From the NCBI RefSeq assembly GCF_900129025.1, contig NZ_FQUM01000002.1:558001-622000 (forward strand): 64,000 nucleotides of DNA, read 5' to 3'. Source of the DNA: Mariniphaga anaerophila. Its GTDB lineage: Bacteria > Bacteroidota > Bacteroidia > Bacteroidales > Prolixibacteraceae. Position numbers and translations under genes: made by a program. Shown in pieces: positions 1 to 8,135 of this stretch (its first letter is position 1; each line of letters starts with the position of its first letter). The notes below the pieces were generated by a model, which made no database searches, was not told where the DNA came from, and worked only from the letters and a program-made list of their open reading frames with translations.

Positions 1-1
1 C

Positions 2-682
2 GACCAGTATCTTAGTCCGCAGAATTTGGATGTGAAAAAGTCAATGAACACCCATTTGCATATTCTGGAAGCTTACACCAATTTGTATCGCATTTGGAAA
101 ACAGAAGATTCAGAAAAGAAGTTGCGGCAGCTTATTCAAATTTTTTCAGACAAAATTATAAACGAGGAAACGTGGCATTTCCGTCTGTTTTTTGATGCCG
201 ACTGGACTGTTCGTTCTGAAATTGATTCTTACGGGCACGACATTGAAGGAAGCTGGCTGCTGTGCGAAGCTGCGGAGGTGTTGGGCGATCCGAAAGTTAT
301 TGAAGAAGTTGAACAGATTGCTGTAAAAATGGCCGGCGTTACACGCGACGAAGGTTTTGCTGAACACGGTGGAATGTATTATGAAAAAGAGGCTGACCGT
401 TTAATGGAGCAGTTCGACTGGTGGCCGCAGGCAGAAAGCGTAGTGGGCTTTTTTAATGCCTGGCAGCTGACCAAAAAAGAGGAATACCTGGAGTGCTCAA
501 AACGCAGTTGGCAATTCATTCAGAAATGTATTATCGATAAGAAAAATGGCGAATGGTTTTGGGGGGTGTCAAAAGATTTGCACCCGCTGACTACAGATAA
601 AGTAAACGGATGGAAGGCCCCTTATCATAACGGGAGGATGTGCTTGGAAATGATGCGCAGAATTGATACCTTGATCCGGTAA
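2..682 (+). CDS. Cellobiose 2-epimerase-like protein (AGE family), 3' part only
   Basis: The reading frame is open from base 2, so the start lies upstream of the window. The visible 226 residues belong to the N-acylglucosamine 2-epimerase (AGE) superfamily, an (alpha/alpha)6 barrel that interconverts the C2 configuration of the reducing-end sugar. The segments NTHLHILEAYTNLYR (near the window start) and GHDIEGSWLLCEA are the His-containing motifs characteristic of cellobiose 2-epimerases, which act on cellobiose or mannobiose in the cytoplasm. WWPQAESVVGFFNAWQL and the C-terminal WKAPYHNGRMCLEM also fit. In Bacteroidota these genes usually sit with mannan-degradation genes, but the upstream context is not visible. 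The next gene begins 12 bp after the stop, so the two may be cotranscribed. Confidence 0.85.
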   Translation, partial: DQYLSPQNLDVKKSMNTHLHILEAYTNLYRIWKTEDSEKKLRQLIQIFSDKIINEETWHFRLFFDADWTVRSEIDSYGHDIEGSWLLCEAAEVLGDPKVIEEVEQIAVKMAGVTRDEGFAEHGGMYYEKEADRLMEQFDWWPQAESVVGFFNAWQLTKKEEYLECSKRSWQFIQKCIIDKKNGEWFWGVSKDLHPLTTDKVNGWKAPYHNGRMCLEMMRRIDTLIR

Positions 683-694
683 AATGGATTAAAT

Positions 695-1243
695 ATGTCA
701 AAAATTGTGTTGAAATTCCTGCTGGTGTTTTCTTCGTTTTTTGCGCTTTTGCCGGCCGGATGCCAAAATGATAAAAACAAAACTGTGGATTTCTCAACAA
801 TACAGAAACTCGATCTCGAAAGGTACATGGGAACATGGTACGAAATTGCCCGGTTCGACCATTCGTTTGAGCGCGGCCTGGTTGGGGTAACTGCCACTTA
901 CCAGCTGCGTCCTGATGGAAAAATTGTCGTTGTTAACGCCGGGTATAAAAATTCGCTGGACGGAAAATACAGCGAAGCGAAGGGGAAAGCAAAGCAGCCA
1001 AATCCTGAGTCTCCCGGAAAACTGAAGGTCGCATTCTTCCTCTTTTTCTACGCCGATTATTACATTCTGGAACTGGATGAAAATTATCAGTGGGCTTTAA
1101 TCGGCTCCTCTTCTGATAAATATCTTTGGATCTTAAGCCGGACGCCATCTCTCGATAAGCCGGAGTTGGATATCGTTTTGCAAAAAGCAGCAGAGCGCGG
1201 TTATAATGTCGGAAATCTTATTTGGGTTGAACAAAAGAAATAA
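695..1243 (+). CDS. blc: Lipocalin family lipoprotein (Blc-like)
   Basis: This is a 182-residue protein with a lipoprotein signal: a hydrophobic stretch, then PAGC with Cys near residue 23. The lipocalin signature follows as DLERYMGTWYEIARFDHSFE, the conserved GxWYEI strand of bacterial lipocalins, with VTATYQLRPDGKIVVVNAGY after it. Near the C terminus, YADYYILELDENYQWALIG and LWILSRTP match the conserved final strands. Bacterial lipocalins of the Blc type are outer-membrane lipoproteins that bind lysophospholipid or fatty acids, probably for membrane repair. The length matches the family. It starts 12 bp after the epimerase-like gene, but the two functions are unrelated, so the link may only be positional. 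Confidence 0.88.
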   Translation: MSKIVLKFLLVFSSFFALLPAGCQNDKNKTVDFSTIQKLDLERYMGTWYEIARFDHSFERGLVGVTATYQLRPDGKIVVVNAGYKNSLDGKYSEAKGKAKQPNPESPGKLKVAFFLFFYADYYILELDENYQWALIGSSSDKYLWILSRTPSLDKPELDIVLQKAAERGYNVGNLIWVEQKK

Positions 1244-1317
1244 TTCCTTCAATTTTAAATTTCGGTTAATTTTTACATAATTTTAATAAAGAAATATTTC
1301 TCTATTGGGATTATTCC

Positions 1318-1325
1318 TACTTTTG
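1318..1325 (+). promoter_or_regulatory. Candidate -7 box upstream of rex
   Basis: TACTTTTG matches the Bacteroidota sigma-ABfr -7 consensus TAnnTTTG and lies 37 bp before the rex start codon. A good TTTG -33 element is not seen; the nearest is TTTC at 1297-1300, 17 bp away. The call is tentative. Confidence 0.35.
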
Positions 1326-1361
1326 GATTGGATTTAATCACGAAAGTTACAATTCACCTAA

Positions 1362-2015
1362 ATGAAAGAAACAGGAAAATATAAACCCAAAAGCCAGGCG
1401 CCGGAGCCAACATTAAAAAGGCTGCCCGGTTATTTGTATTTTCTGGAGCAGGTGAAAGAAGACGGAACCATTAATATTTCGGCGCCAACCATTGGAAAGG
1501 AACTTGGGCTTGACCCAACGCAGGTTGTAAAAGATTTGGCTTTTACCGGCGTGCGCGGAAAACCGCGGGTAGGGTACAACACGTATGAGTTAATTCACGC
1601 GTTGGAAGATTTTCTCGGGTTCAACAAAGTGAATGAAGCTTTTTTAGTTGGAGCCGGAAATCTGGGAGCCGCTTTAATGGCTTACCAGGAACACCAGTCG
1701 CTCGGACTGAAAATTCTGGCTGCGTTTGATGTAGACGAAAGGAAAATAGGTAAAACAATCGGTGGAATTTATGTCCTCGAATACAACAAGCTTTTCAGCT
1801 TGTCTGATCGCCTGAATGTAAAAATTGGCATTATTACCACGCCTAACCACGTTGCGCAGGAAGTTGCAGAAGATATGGTGAATTGCGGAATAAAGGCCAT
1901 TTGGAATTTCACCTCGGCTAAATTGGGTTTATCTGAAAAAATTATCGTTCAAAATACTTCAATGAGTTCTTACGCTGCTGTGTTACTGCGGCGATTAAGT
2001 GATGCTAATTTGTAA
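1362..2015 (+). CDS. rex: Redox-sensing transcriptional repressor Rex
   Basis: This 217-residue protein has the two-domain layout of Rex. An N-terminal winged helix (residues about 15-80, including LKRLPGYLYFLEQV and LGLDPTQVVKDLAFTG) is followed by a Rossmann NAD(H)-binding domain with the glycine-rich GAGNLGAALMAYQ motif near residue 97. Rex represses fermentation and respiration genes when the NADH/NAD+ ratio is low and leaves DNA when NADH rises. The length is standard for the family and the ATG start fits the alignment. No TTGTTAA-N6-TTAACAA-type Rex operator was found by eye in front of neighbouring genes, so targets in this window are unknown. Confidence 0.93.
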   Translation: MKETGKYKPKSQAPEPTLKRLPGYLYFLEQVKEDGTINISAPTIGKELGLDPTQVVKDLAFTGVRGKPRVGYNTYELIHALEDFLGFNKVNEAFLVGAGNLGAALMAYQEHQSLGLKILAAFDVDERKIGKTIGGIYVLEYNKLFSLSDRLNVKIGIITTPNHVAQEVAEDMVNCGIKAIWNFTSAKLGLSEKIIVQNTSMSSYAAVLLRRLSDANL

Positions 2016-2035
2016 TAACTAAAAAACTAAGAGAA

Positions 2036-2230
2036 ATGAAAACTTTAAAAAAATTGATGAATTGTTTGGATTTATATATAAAGAAAAATTTCTTTAATTT
2101 ATCAAAAGATGATATTTCTCAGGATTGTGAAGATGTGATTGGAATAAATTTATCGGACGAAAATAACAACATGCCGGTAGAAGAATATGCAACAGTTTAC
2201 CGAAGTGCCACACGCTGGCAAACGTTGTAA
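2036..2230 (+). CDS. Small acidic protein of unknown function
   Basis: This is a 64-residue ORF beginning 20 bp after the rex stop, with a purine-rich stretch (aagagaa) just before its ATG. The N-terminal half is Lys-rich (MKTLKKLMNCLDLYIKKNFF), and the rest is acidic and Asn-rich, ending VYRSATRWQTL. There is no signal peptide, membrane helix or metal motif; two Cys are present (near residues 10 and 31). I do not recognise the family. Its position, start context and lack of a competing frame suggest a real gene cotranscribed with rex, but it could be lineage-specific or spurious. Confidence 0.5.
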   Translation: MKTLKKLMNCLDLYIKKNFFNLSKDDISQDCEDVIGINLSDENNNMPVEEYATVYRSATRWQTL

Positions 2231-2311
2231 TTGCTCCGGCCCGTTTATAATTTGCAAAGTATTTAAATAGTGTTTTTAGGGCGTGGTTTTTCGGGAGGTT
2301 TTCTTCTGAAT

Positions 2312-3409
2312 TTACCGCGCCTTTTTTTCCTCCTTCTGTTGGTTTCCTTTTTTATCAAAATAATTATTGCCAATTAAACCAAGTTTTTCTGCAATCACAG
2401 CCGCTTCCTGCGTATCGGCTATTTCAAAATATTTTGAGGCTGCCTGCCCGGTTGCCCGTTTAAAATCCATTTTTTGAGAAAATGAGTGCGAATCGGTTTT
2501 TCGAATAAAAACAGCTTCAATTTTGTTCGGATATCTTTTTGCAAGCTCGTTGTAGATCAGCGGGTCTTGCTGTCCATTATCACCAAATAGCACGAATTTC
2601 TGATTGGGATAAAACCGTATCAGGGATTCAATTTTTGTTTGTTTTTGCCTGTAGTTTTCATCCTTTGATGCGGCTGTTTTCAATACGCCATTTTTTAGTT
2701 TTCTGAGCATGAAAACTCCTTTGGGAATAGAATTGAAATCAAAGAAATCTTCCATAAAATCGTAAAGGTTCCACTCGCTGTTCGAAACATAAAAAAATGG
2801 ATTGTCGTCGATTTGGTTTCTTCCGCTTGCAAGCGCCTTGTAGAAATTCGCAACTCCCTGTAACGGCGTTCTTGTGCAGGCGTTTTTCAGGAGCATGAGT
2901 TTCAGTTTTTTCCGCGTATTAGTGGAGTGGGAGAGCAACACCGTATCATCAATATCGGAAATAAAAATTCTTTTTTGCTGGTGCGGAATAATTGTTACTT
3001 CGCCTGTTGCACTGCACGAAATTTTGTTCTTTGTGTTTGGGCTAATCAGTTCAAAATGCACAGTATGCCACCTGTCGGAAAGCAATCTTTCTGCGGCGTT
3101 CTCAAAATGAAAATGAAATGAAACGAACCCGTATTCATCGGTAACAGAAATTTTTGTCTGCTCCATAAAAACGGCTTGTACTTTTATTCCCCGAATGCCG
3201 GCGGACGAATAACGTTTTATAGTTGCCAGCATATTGTTAATAGCGTGGTGCTTTTTCTGAGGCCTGATTGGTTGTTTTCTGCTTGTTACCCTGCCGGTTA
3301 CAAAAACGTCTGCTTCGTTTCCGTATCCTCGGTAGGGAATAATTCTGAAGGCGGTTTGTTTGCGGAGGTTTCGCTTTAAAAGTAATTTGTTTATTAGCAG
3401 CGTAAGCAA
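2312..3409 (-). CDS. App1-family (DUF2183) phosphatase domain protein
   Basis: This 365-residue protein has the App1 phosphatidate-phosphatase catalytic region in its C-terminal half. FISDIDDTVLLSHS carries the DxDxT nucleophile motif of HAD-like phosphatases, and YVSNSEWNLYDFMEDFF, KIESLIRFYPNQKFVLFGDN and GQQDPLIYNELAKRYP are the conserved App1 blocks. In yeast, App1 dephosphorylates phosphatidic acid; the bacterial substrate is not established. The N-terminal half looks like a beta-sandwich (VTGRVTSRK, then VSFHFHF). The only upstream start in frame is TTG at 3409, preceded three codons earlier by a stop (TAA), so either TTG is used or translation starts further inside. It is divergent from the SDR gene, with 51 bp between the starts. 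Confidence 0.82.
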   Translation of the reverse strand: MLTLLINKLLLKRNLRKQTAFRIIPYRGYGNEADVFVTGRVTSRKQPIRPQKKHHAINNMLATIKRYSSAGIRGIKVQAVFMEQTKISVTDEYGFVSFHFHFENAAERLLSDRWHTVHFELISPNTKNKISCSATGEVTIIPHQQKRIFISDIDDTVLLSHSTNTRKKLKLMLLKNACTRTPLQGVANFYKALASGRNQIDDNPFFYVSNSEWNLYDFMEDFFDFNSIPKGVFMLRKLKNGVLKTAASKDENYRQKQTKIESLIRFYPNQKFVLFGDNGQQDPLIYNELAKRYPNKIEAVFIRKTDSHSFSQKMDFKRATGQAASKYFEIADTQEAAVIAEKLGLIGNNYFDKKGNQQKEEKKAR

Positions 3410-3460
3410 TTTTTTCGGTTATTTGTTTTAGTTTTTAAAATTAGTAAAAACGAATTAATT

Positions 3461-4174
3461 ATGAATGTTTTAATAACCGGGACAGGCTCCGGATTCGGCT
3501 TCGGATTGGCAAAAAATTACCTGGAAAAAGGGCATACCGTTTACGGAATCAGCCGGAAAAAGAACGAGGAATTAAGCCTTTTTCCCAATTTTCATTTTTT
3601 GGTTCAGGATATTTCCCGGTTCAGAGAAATGCAGACCAACCTGGTTTCCTTTCTGAAAGATGTAAAAACACTTGACCTGGTTATTCTCAACGCCGGAATG
3701 CTGAACGAAATAAAAGATTTGAAAGACACCAGCCTCGACGAAATCGAAAAAGTGATGCAGGTAAATGTGTGGGCGAATAAAGTGCTTATTGAGAATTTGT
3801 TTCAGGAAATACCGGAGATTAAACAGGTTGTTGCAGTTTCTTCGGGGGCTGCGGTTAGTGGTGCACGGGGCTGGAATGCCTATTCGCTTTCGAAAGCCAC
3901 GCTGAACATGCTCATCAGTTTGTACGCCAAAGAATTTGTTGGCGCACACTTTTCTGCTTTGGCGCCCGGACTTGTTGATACCGGAATGCAGGAATACATC
4001 TCCTCGTTGGGTAACGAAGAGAAATTTCCGGTGGTTCAACGATTGAAACGAGCCAAAGGAACTTCAGAAATGCCTTCGCCAAAAGACGCAGCAGAGATAT
4101 TTGCAACAGCAATTGAAAAGGTGAGAACTGTTGAAAGCGGCAGTTTTCAGGATGTGAGAAAAATGCACTTGTAG
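3461..4174 (+). CDS. Short-chain dehydrogenase/reductase (SDR)
   Basis: This 237-residue classical SDR has the Rossmann cofactor motif ITGTGSGFGFGLA at residues 5-17 (TGxxxGxG), the structural motif LNAGML near residue 84, the catalytic Ser region VAVSSGAAVSGARGW, and the catalytic YSLSK (YxxxK) near residue 150. These proteins carry out NAD(P)-dependent oxidation or reduction of alcohols and ketones in the cytoplasm. The substrate cannot be told from sequence. It is transcribed away from the App1-like gene and is not close to the sensor kinase downstream (170 bp gap with no clear element), so it is probably monocistronic. Confidence 0.88.
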   Translation: MNVLITGTGSGFGFGLAKNYLEKGHTVYGISRKKNEELSLFPNFHFLVQDISRFREMQTNLVSFLKDVKTLDLVILNAGMLNEIKDLKDTSLDEIEKVMQVNVWANKVLIENLFQEIPEIKQVVAVSSGAAVSGARGWNAYSLSKATLNMLISLYAKEFVGAHFSALAPGLVDTGMQEYISSLGNEEKFPVVQRLKRAKGTSEMPSPKDAAEIFATAIEKVRTVESGSFQDVRKMHL

Positions 4175-4344
4175 TTGTAAGTGTTGAAAATTTTTACAGA
4201 TTCCTGAATTTTTCCCAAAACTGTATTTCCCCGATATGTTTTAAAGAACCTTTTTAGTTGCCTGAAACATAAGTTCTTTTTGTAATTTGCACGCAGATGA
4301 TAACTGTTGAATTTTTATTCACTTTTTACGAAAATTGAACCAAA

Positions 4345-6012
4345 ATGAAGCTGTCAGGAGGACCGGAAAACCTGGGAAGAATAAGGACGTTTGCATACAA
4401 ATATTTGCGTTTTAAATCGTCTATTTACGCCCGTGTAGTTTACATAATCGCAATTTTGTCTTTTATCCTTTTTATTGCATTCGGAGCCATTTTTAATTCG
4501 GTTTATGGCGAATATCTCGACAAGGTAATAAGGCAGCGGGGGAACGACATCGGTTCCATTATCGAGGGTTCGTTGTACTATTCAATGTTGAAAAACGACG
4601 ATGCCGCCCTGCACAGTACCCTGGATATTATAAACAACATGTCGGGCGTTGATGAAGTTAACCTTTACGACCACGAGAATGAACTGGTACATTCTTCCAT
4701 TTTTGCAGATACGGTAAGAAATAGCGATCCTGATTGCATCAGTTGCCACGCCGATTTCGGAACCATGTTTCCGCTCAAGGACAAAGTATACAAAATTATA
4801 GATTACCAAAGCGCTTGTAACATGAGCGAAAACAATGGCGGCCACCGGCAGTTAATGATTCGCACCCCGATTCTCAATGAACCGTCGTGTTATACTGCTT
4901 CGTGCCATTTCCACAGCGCCGATGAGGAAGTGCTGGGTTCGTTAATAATTAAGGTGCCGCTCGAATCGCTGGATAAAGCTGTTTCGCAGTCGTCGGCAGA
5001 GTTTTTTCTGCTGGCAACGCTAACAACGTTAATTCTTGTGTCTGTGCTAATTTTCCTTACCAACCGAAAAATCAGAAAACCGCTTACTGCGCTGATTACC
5101 GCCAGCGAAGCAGTTTCTAAAGGCGATAGGAACCGCCGGCTGGAAATAAATCCGAATTTGCTGGACGATATGAGAATGGTTTCGCTGGCATTTAATAATA
5201 TGCTGGATAACCTTGATGCCGCAAACAAGGAATTGGAAAATTGGTCGCACCAGTTGGAATATAAAGTACAGAAAAAGTCTGAAGAGCTTTCCGAAATTCA
5301 GAATGAATTGATTCATATTGAGCGTATTGCTTCGCTGGGTAAGTTGTCTTCGTCGGTTGCACACGAGCTTAATAATCCGTTGTCCAGCATTTTAACTTAC
5401 GCCAAACTGGTTTCCAAAAAAATAAGCCGGATGGATTTGGATGAAAAGTTTTCCGGAACGTTGCTGAAACATTTAACGGTTATTGAAAAGGAGACAAAAA
5501 GGTGTGGCGATATTGTAAAAGGGCTTATGGATTTTTCCAGAAAAGGCCAGGAAGATTTTAAAAATATACACCTTCATCAGGTACTCAAAGAAACTTTCGA
5601 CCTGCTTGAGCATCAGATGAAAATGGCAAACATACATTTCTATGCTGATTTTAAAGCGGCAAATGACTTTGTTTTTTGCAACGAGAATCAGGTTAAGCAG
5701 GTTTGCGTGGCGCTTTTGGTAAATGCTTCGGAGGCAGTTACCGAAAACGGCGAAATATTAATGCGAACGGGCAACCCCGACGCAGAGCATTTTAAAATAG
5801 AAATTGTTGATAATGGTGCAGGAATTCGGGCCGAAGATATTCCGATGATTTTTCAACCTTTTTATTCGGCAAAACGGCAGGCCAGCGGAATAGGCCTCGG
5901 GCTGGCAATTGTTCACGGAATTGTACAGAGCCACAAAGGGCGTGTGGATGTCGATTCGCAGCCGGGAAAAGGTACAACCATGTCAGTGATTTTACCATTG
6001 GTTAAAGATTAA
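4345..6012 (+). CDS. Sensor histidine kinase with CxxCH (heme-type) periplasmic domain
   Basis: This 555-residue membrane kinase has TM1 at about residues 29-51, a periplasmic domain at about 52-218, TM2 at about 219-239, then HAMP and a coiled coil. The HisKA H-box SVAHELNNP has the phospho-acceptor His near residue 340, and the ATPase domain has N-box NASEAV, G1 DNGAGI and G2 GIGLGLAIVHG. The periplasmic domain contains CISCH at residues 131-135, a canonical c-type heme attachment motif, and a second C-x4-CH (182-188, CYTASCH). This suggests a covalently bound heme sensing redox state or a gas such as NO, CO or O2. That is inferred, since the ligand cannot be read from sequence. It lies 11 bp upstream of its response regulator gene. 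Confidence 0.9.
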   Translation: MKLSGGPENLGRIRTFAYKYLRFKSSIYARVVYIIAILSFILFIAFGAIFNSVYGEYLDKVIRQRGNDIGSIIEGSLYYSMLKNDDAALHSTLDIINNMSGVDEVNLYDHENELVHSSIFADTVRNSDPDCISCHADFGTMFPLKDKVYKIIDYQSACNMSENNGGHRQLMIRTPILNEPSCYTASCHFHSADEEVLGSLIIKVPLESLDKAVSQSSAEFFLLATLTTLILVSVLIFLTNRKIRKPLTALITASEAVSKGDRNRRLEINPNLLDDMRMVSLAFNNMLDNLDAANKELENWSHQLEYKVQKKSEELSEIQNELIHIERIASLGKLSSSVAHELNNPLSSILTYAKLVSKKISRMDLDEKFSGTLLKHLTVIEKETKRCGDIVKGLMDFSRKGQEDFKNIHLHQVLKETFDLLEHQMKMANIHFYADFKAANDFVFCNENQVKQVCVALLVNASEAVTENGEILMRTGNPDAEHFKIEIVDNGAGIRAEDIPMIFQPFYSAKRQASGIGLGLAIVHGIVQSHKGRVDVDSQPGKGTTMSVILPLVKD

Positions 6013-6023
6013 ATTTTTAGAAA

Positions 6024-7370
6024 ATGACACACAACGTATCATTGTTAATCGTTGATGACGAGGAGTCGGTTCGGGATTCGCTTTACAACTGGTTTATTGA
6101 AGACGGTTTTGAGGTGGCGTGTGCCGAAAACGCCAAAAAGGCGTTGTCGATGCTGGAAGCCGGCCATTTCGATATTATTCTGGCAGACATCAAAATGCCG
6201 GGAATGGATGGTATGGAAATGCACCGCCGAATCCGGACGCTCGATCCGGACGCCATCGTAATTATTATGACTGCATTTGCATCGGTTGAAACTGCGGTTC
6301 AGGCGCTCAAAGACGGCGCTTTCGATTACATCACCAAACCGTTTGATCCGGATGACCTTTCTCATTTGATTCGGAATGCAGCCAGGCAGGTGGAAATGAA
6401 ATCTGAAAATGAGGTTCTGAAGAGCCGCATTGTTTCGCTGGAAAACATCGAAGATATTGTGGGCAACAGCCCCGAAATGATGAAAGTTCTAAAAGATGTG
6501 GAAAGTGTTTCGCAGTCCAATTCATCGGTAATAATTACCGGCGAAAGCGGAACCGGAAAAGAGCTGATTGCCCGTGCAATACATTCTAATTCGTCGCGAA
6601 AATTTTTCCCGCTGGTTACCGTGCATTGTGGCGCTTTGTCGGAAGATTTGCTCGAAAGCGAACTGTTTGGCCACGAGAAAGGCGCGTTTACAGGTGCCAT
6701 GTTTAACCGAAAAGGACGTTTCGAAATTGCCGATGGAGGCACCATTTTTTTAGACGAAATCGGTACCATTTCCGGCAAAATGCAGATTGAGCTGCTGCGG
6801 GTGCTGGAGTCGAAACAGTTTGTGAGGGTGGGCGGCAATAAAGAGATTCATTCCGATTTTAGGGTGATTTGCGCAACCAACCGCGATTTGAAAAAGATGG
6901 TGGACGAGAAGGCGTTTCGGGAAGATCTTTACTACCGTCTCAATGTGGTTAATATTTCTATTCCGCCGTTACGGGAGCGAGCCGGGGATATTCAGCTTCT
7001 GGTTGATTATTTCATAAAAAAATACTGCAATTCAATGAGCCGCGATTTGATAACCATCGAACCGGCTGCCCTAAAACGAATGGAACAGTACGATTTTCCG
7101 GGAAATGTGCGCGAACTGGAAAACATGATTGAACGGGCCATCGTAATTGGAAACGGAAAAGAAATAAGGCTGAAAGATTTGCCCATTAGCACATCTGTCC
7201 CGGTTAGTTCGGCAGAAAGCCTGCAGGAGCTGGAGAAAAATCATATTCAGCAAATTCTGGATAAACTGGACTGGAATATCAGCCGCTCGGCAAAGCTGCT
7301 AAAAGTGGATCGCGTTACGCTTTACAACAAAATAAAAAAGTACAATCTGAAAAAGGATAAAGAAAAGTGA
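6024..7370 (+). CDS. Sigma-54-dependent response regulator (NtrC family)
   Basis: This 448-residue regulator has an N-terminal receiver (LLIVDDEESVRDSL, phospho-acceptor Asp in ILADIKMPGMDG, Lys in ITKPFDPDDL). A central AAA+ domain follows with Walker A GESGTGKELIARAIH, the sigma-54 contact loop GAFTGA, Walker B GGTIFLDEIG and the arginine-finger region. A C-terminal Fis-type helix-turn-helix (NISRSAKLLKVDRVTLYNKIKKY) completes it. It is the partner of the heme-motif kinase immediately upstream and would activate sigma-54 promoters on phosphorylation. No convincing GG-N10-GC promoter was found by eye nearby, so its targets are probably elsewhere. Confidence 0.94.
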   Translation: MTHNVSLLIVDDEESVRDSLYNWFIEDGFEVACAENAKKALSMLEAGHFDIILADIKMPGMDGMEMHRRIRTLDPDAIVIIMTAFASVETAVQALKDGAFDYITKPFDPDDLSHLIRNAARQVEMKSENEVLKSRIVSLENIEDIVGNSPEMMKVLKDVESVSQSNSSVIITGESGTGKELIARAIHSNSSRKFFPLVTVHCGALSEDLLESELFGHEKGAFTGAMFNRKGRFEIADGGTIFLDEIGTISGKMQIELLRVLESKQFVRVGGNKEIHSDFRVICATNRDLKKMVDEKAFREDLYYRLNVVNISIPPLRERAGDIQLLVDYFIKKYCNSMSRDLITIEPAALKRMEQYDFPGNVRELENMIERAIVIGNGKEIRLKDLPISTSVPVSSAESLQELEKNHIQQILDKLDWNISRSAKLLKVDRVTLYNKIKKYNLKKDKEK

Positions 7371-7435
7371 GCTTTCTGCTGCATCTTTTCATCCGTAAAA
7401 TAAAGAATAGTTGTGTTACCTGAAAAGCATTTCAA

Positions 7436-7972
7436 TTGGATAAACAGCAAATTTTACTGATTTCTTTCGGACAGTTTGAACAGGATTTGTTGCAGCAGAT
7501 TGCGGCAGAGGTGCAGGCTGTTTTCGGGATTCCCGTTGAGGTGGAATCGGGTTATGCCGATTTGTCCAAATTTTATGATCCTGCCCGGCGGCAGTACGAT
7601 GGTAACCTGCTCATTCAGTTTATCCATTCAGAATACGGTGCAGACCACCGAAAAACAATCGGGCTTTTTCGGGTCGATTTGTTCATCCCCATTTTAACTT
7701 ACATTATCGGCCAGGCAATTTACAAAGGCAATGCCGGCGTTGTGTCTGTTTTTCGCCTGAAAAGCGAGTTGTACGGATTGAAAAAAGATGATGACCTTTT
7801 GTTTGACCGTTTTGTAAAGGAAATTATTCACGAACTGGGACATACATTCGGACTCACGCATTGCATTTCGCCGGCCTGCGTGATGCGGCCAAGTACATAC
7901 ATCGAAGATGTTGACCAAAAAGAAGCAGCTTTTTGCGCGAAATGCCGGAAAAAGCTGGGAGAAACCCGTTAA
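7436..7972 (+). CDS. amzA: Archaemetzincin-family zinc metalloprotease
   Basis: This 178-residue protein has the archaemetzincin signature HELGHTFGLTHC, in which three His bind the catalytic zinc and Glu is the base, followed by CxM and a distal CxxC (CAKC) that together with the preceding Cys form the second zinc site. The N-terminal part (ISFGQFEQDLLQQIAAEVQ) matches family members. Archaemetzincins are small soluble peptidases whose substrates in bacteria are poorly known. The frame has a TGA 15 bp before the TTG at 7436 and no early ATG, so TTG is the probable start. It follows the response regulator by 65 bp and may be part of the same transcription unit. Confidence 0.9.
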   Translation: MDKQQILLISFGQFEQDLLQQIAAEVQAVFGIPVEVESGYADLSKFYDPARRQYDGNLLIQFIHSEYGADHRKTIGLFRVDLFIPILTYIIGQAIYKGNAGVVSVFRLKSELYGLKKDDDLLFDRFVKEIIHELGHTFGLTHCISPACVMRPSTYIEDVDQKEAAFCAKCRKKLGETR

Positions 7973-8135
7973 ATATTTTTTAGCGACTGCCGGAAAAATG
8001 TGTGTTAATGTTTTTTCTTGTGGTCGGATTTTGGGCTTTTCTGACTTTTGTCATATTCTACAACATGTATTCCGAAACAACGTAACTAGCAATAAGTTTC
8101 TATTTTAGGAGCTTAATTTGTAATCCAAGAAATTG

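Noticed and set aside
3572-4039. Minus-strand ORF (155 codons) antisense to the SDR gene
   Set aside because: Shadow of a conserved SDR; composition is not protein-like.
6362-6838. Minus-strand ORF (158 codons) antisense to the sigma-54 regulator
   Set aside because: It mirrors conserved AAA+ coding sequence and has no recognisable protein.
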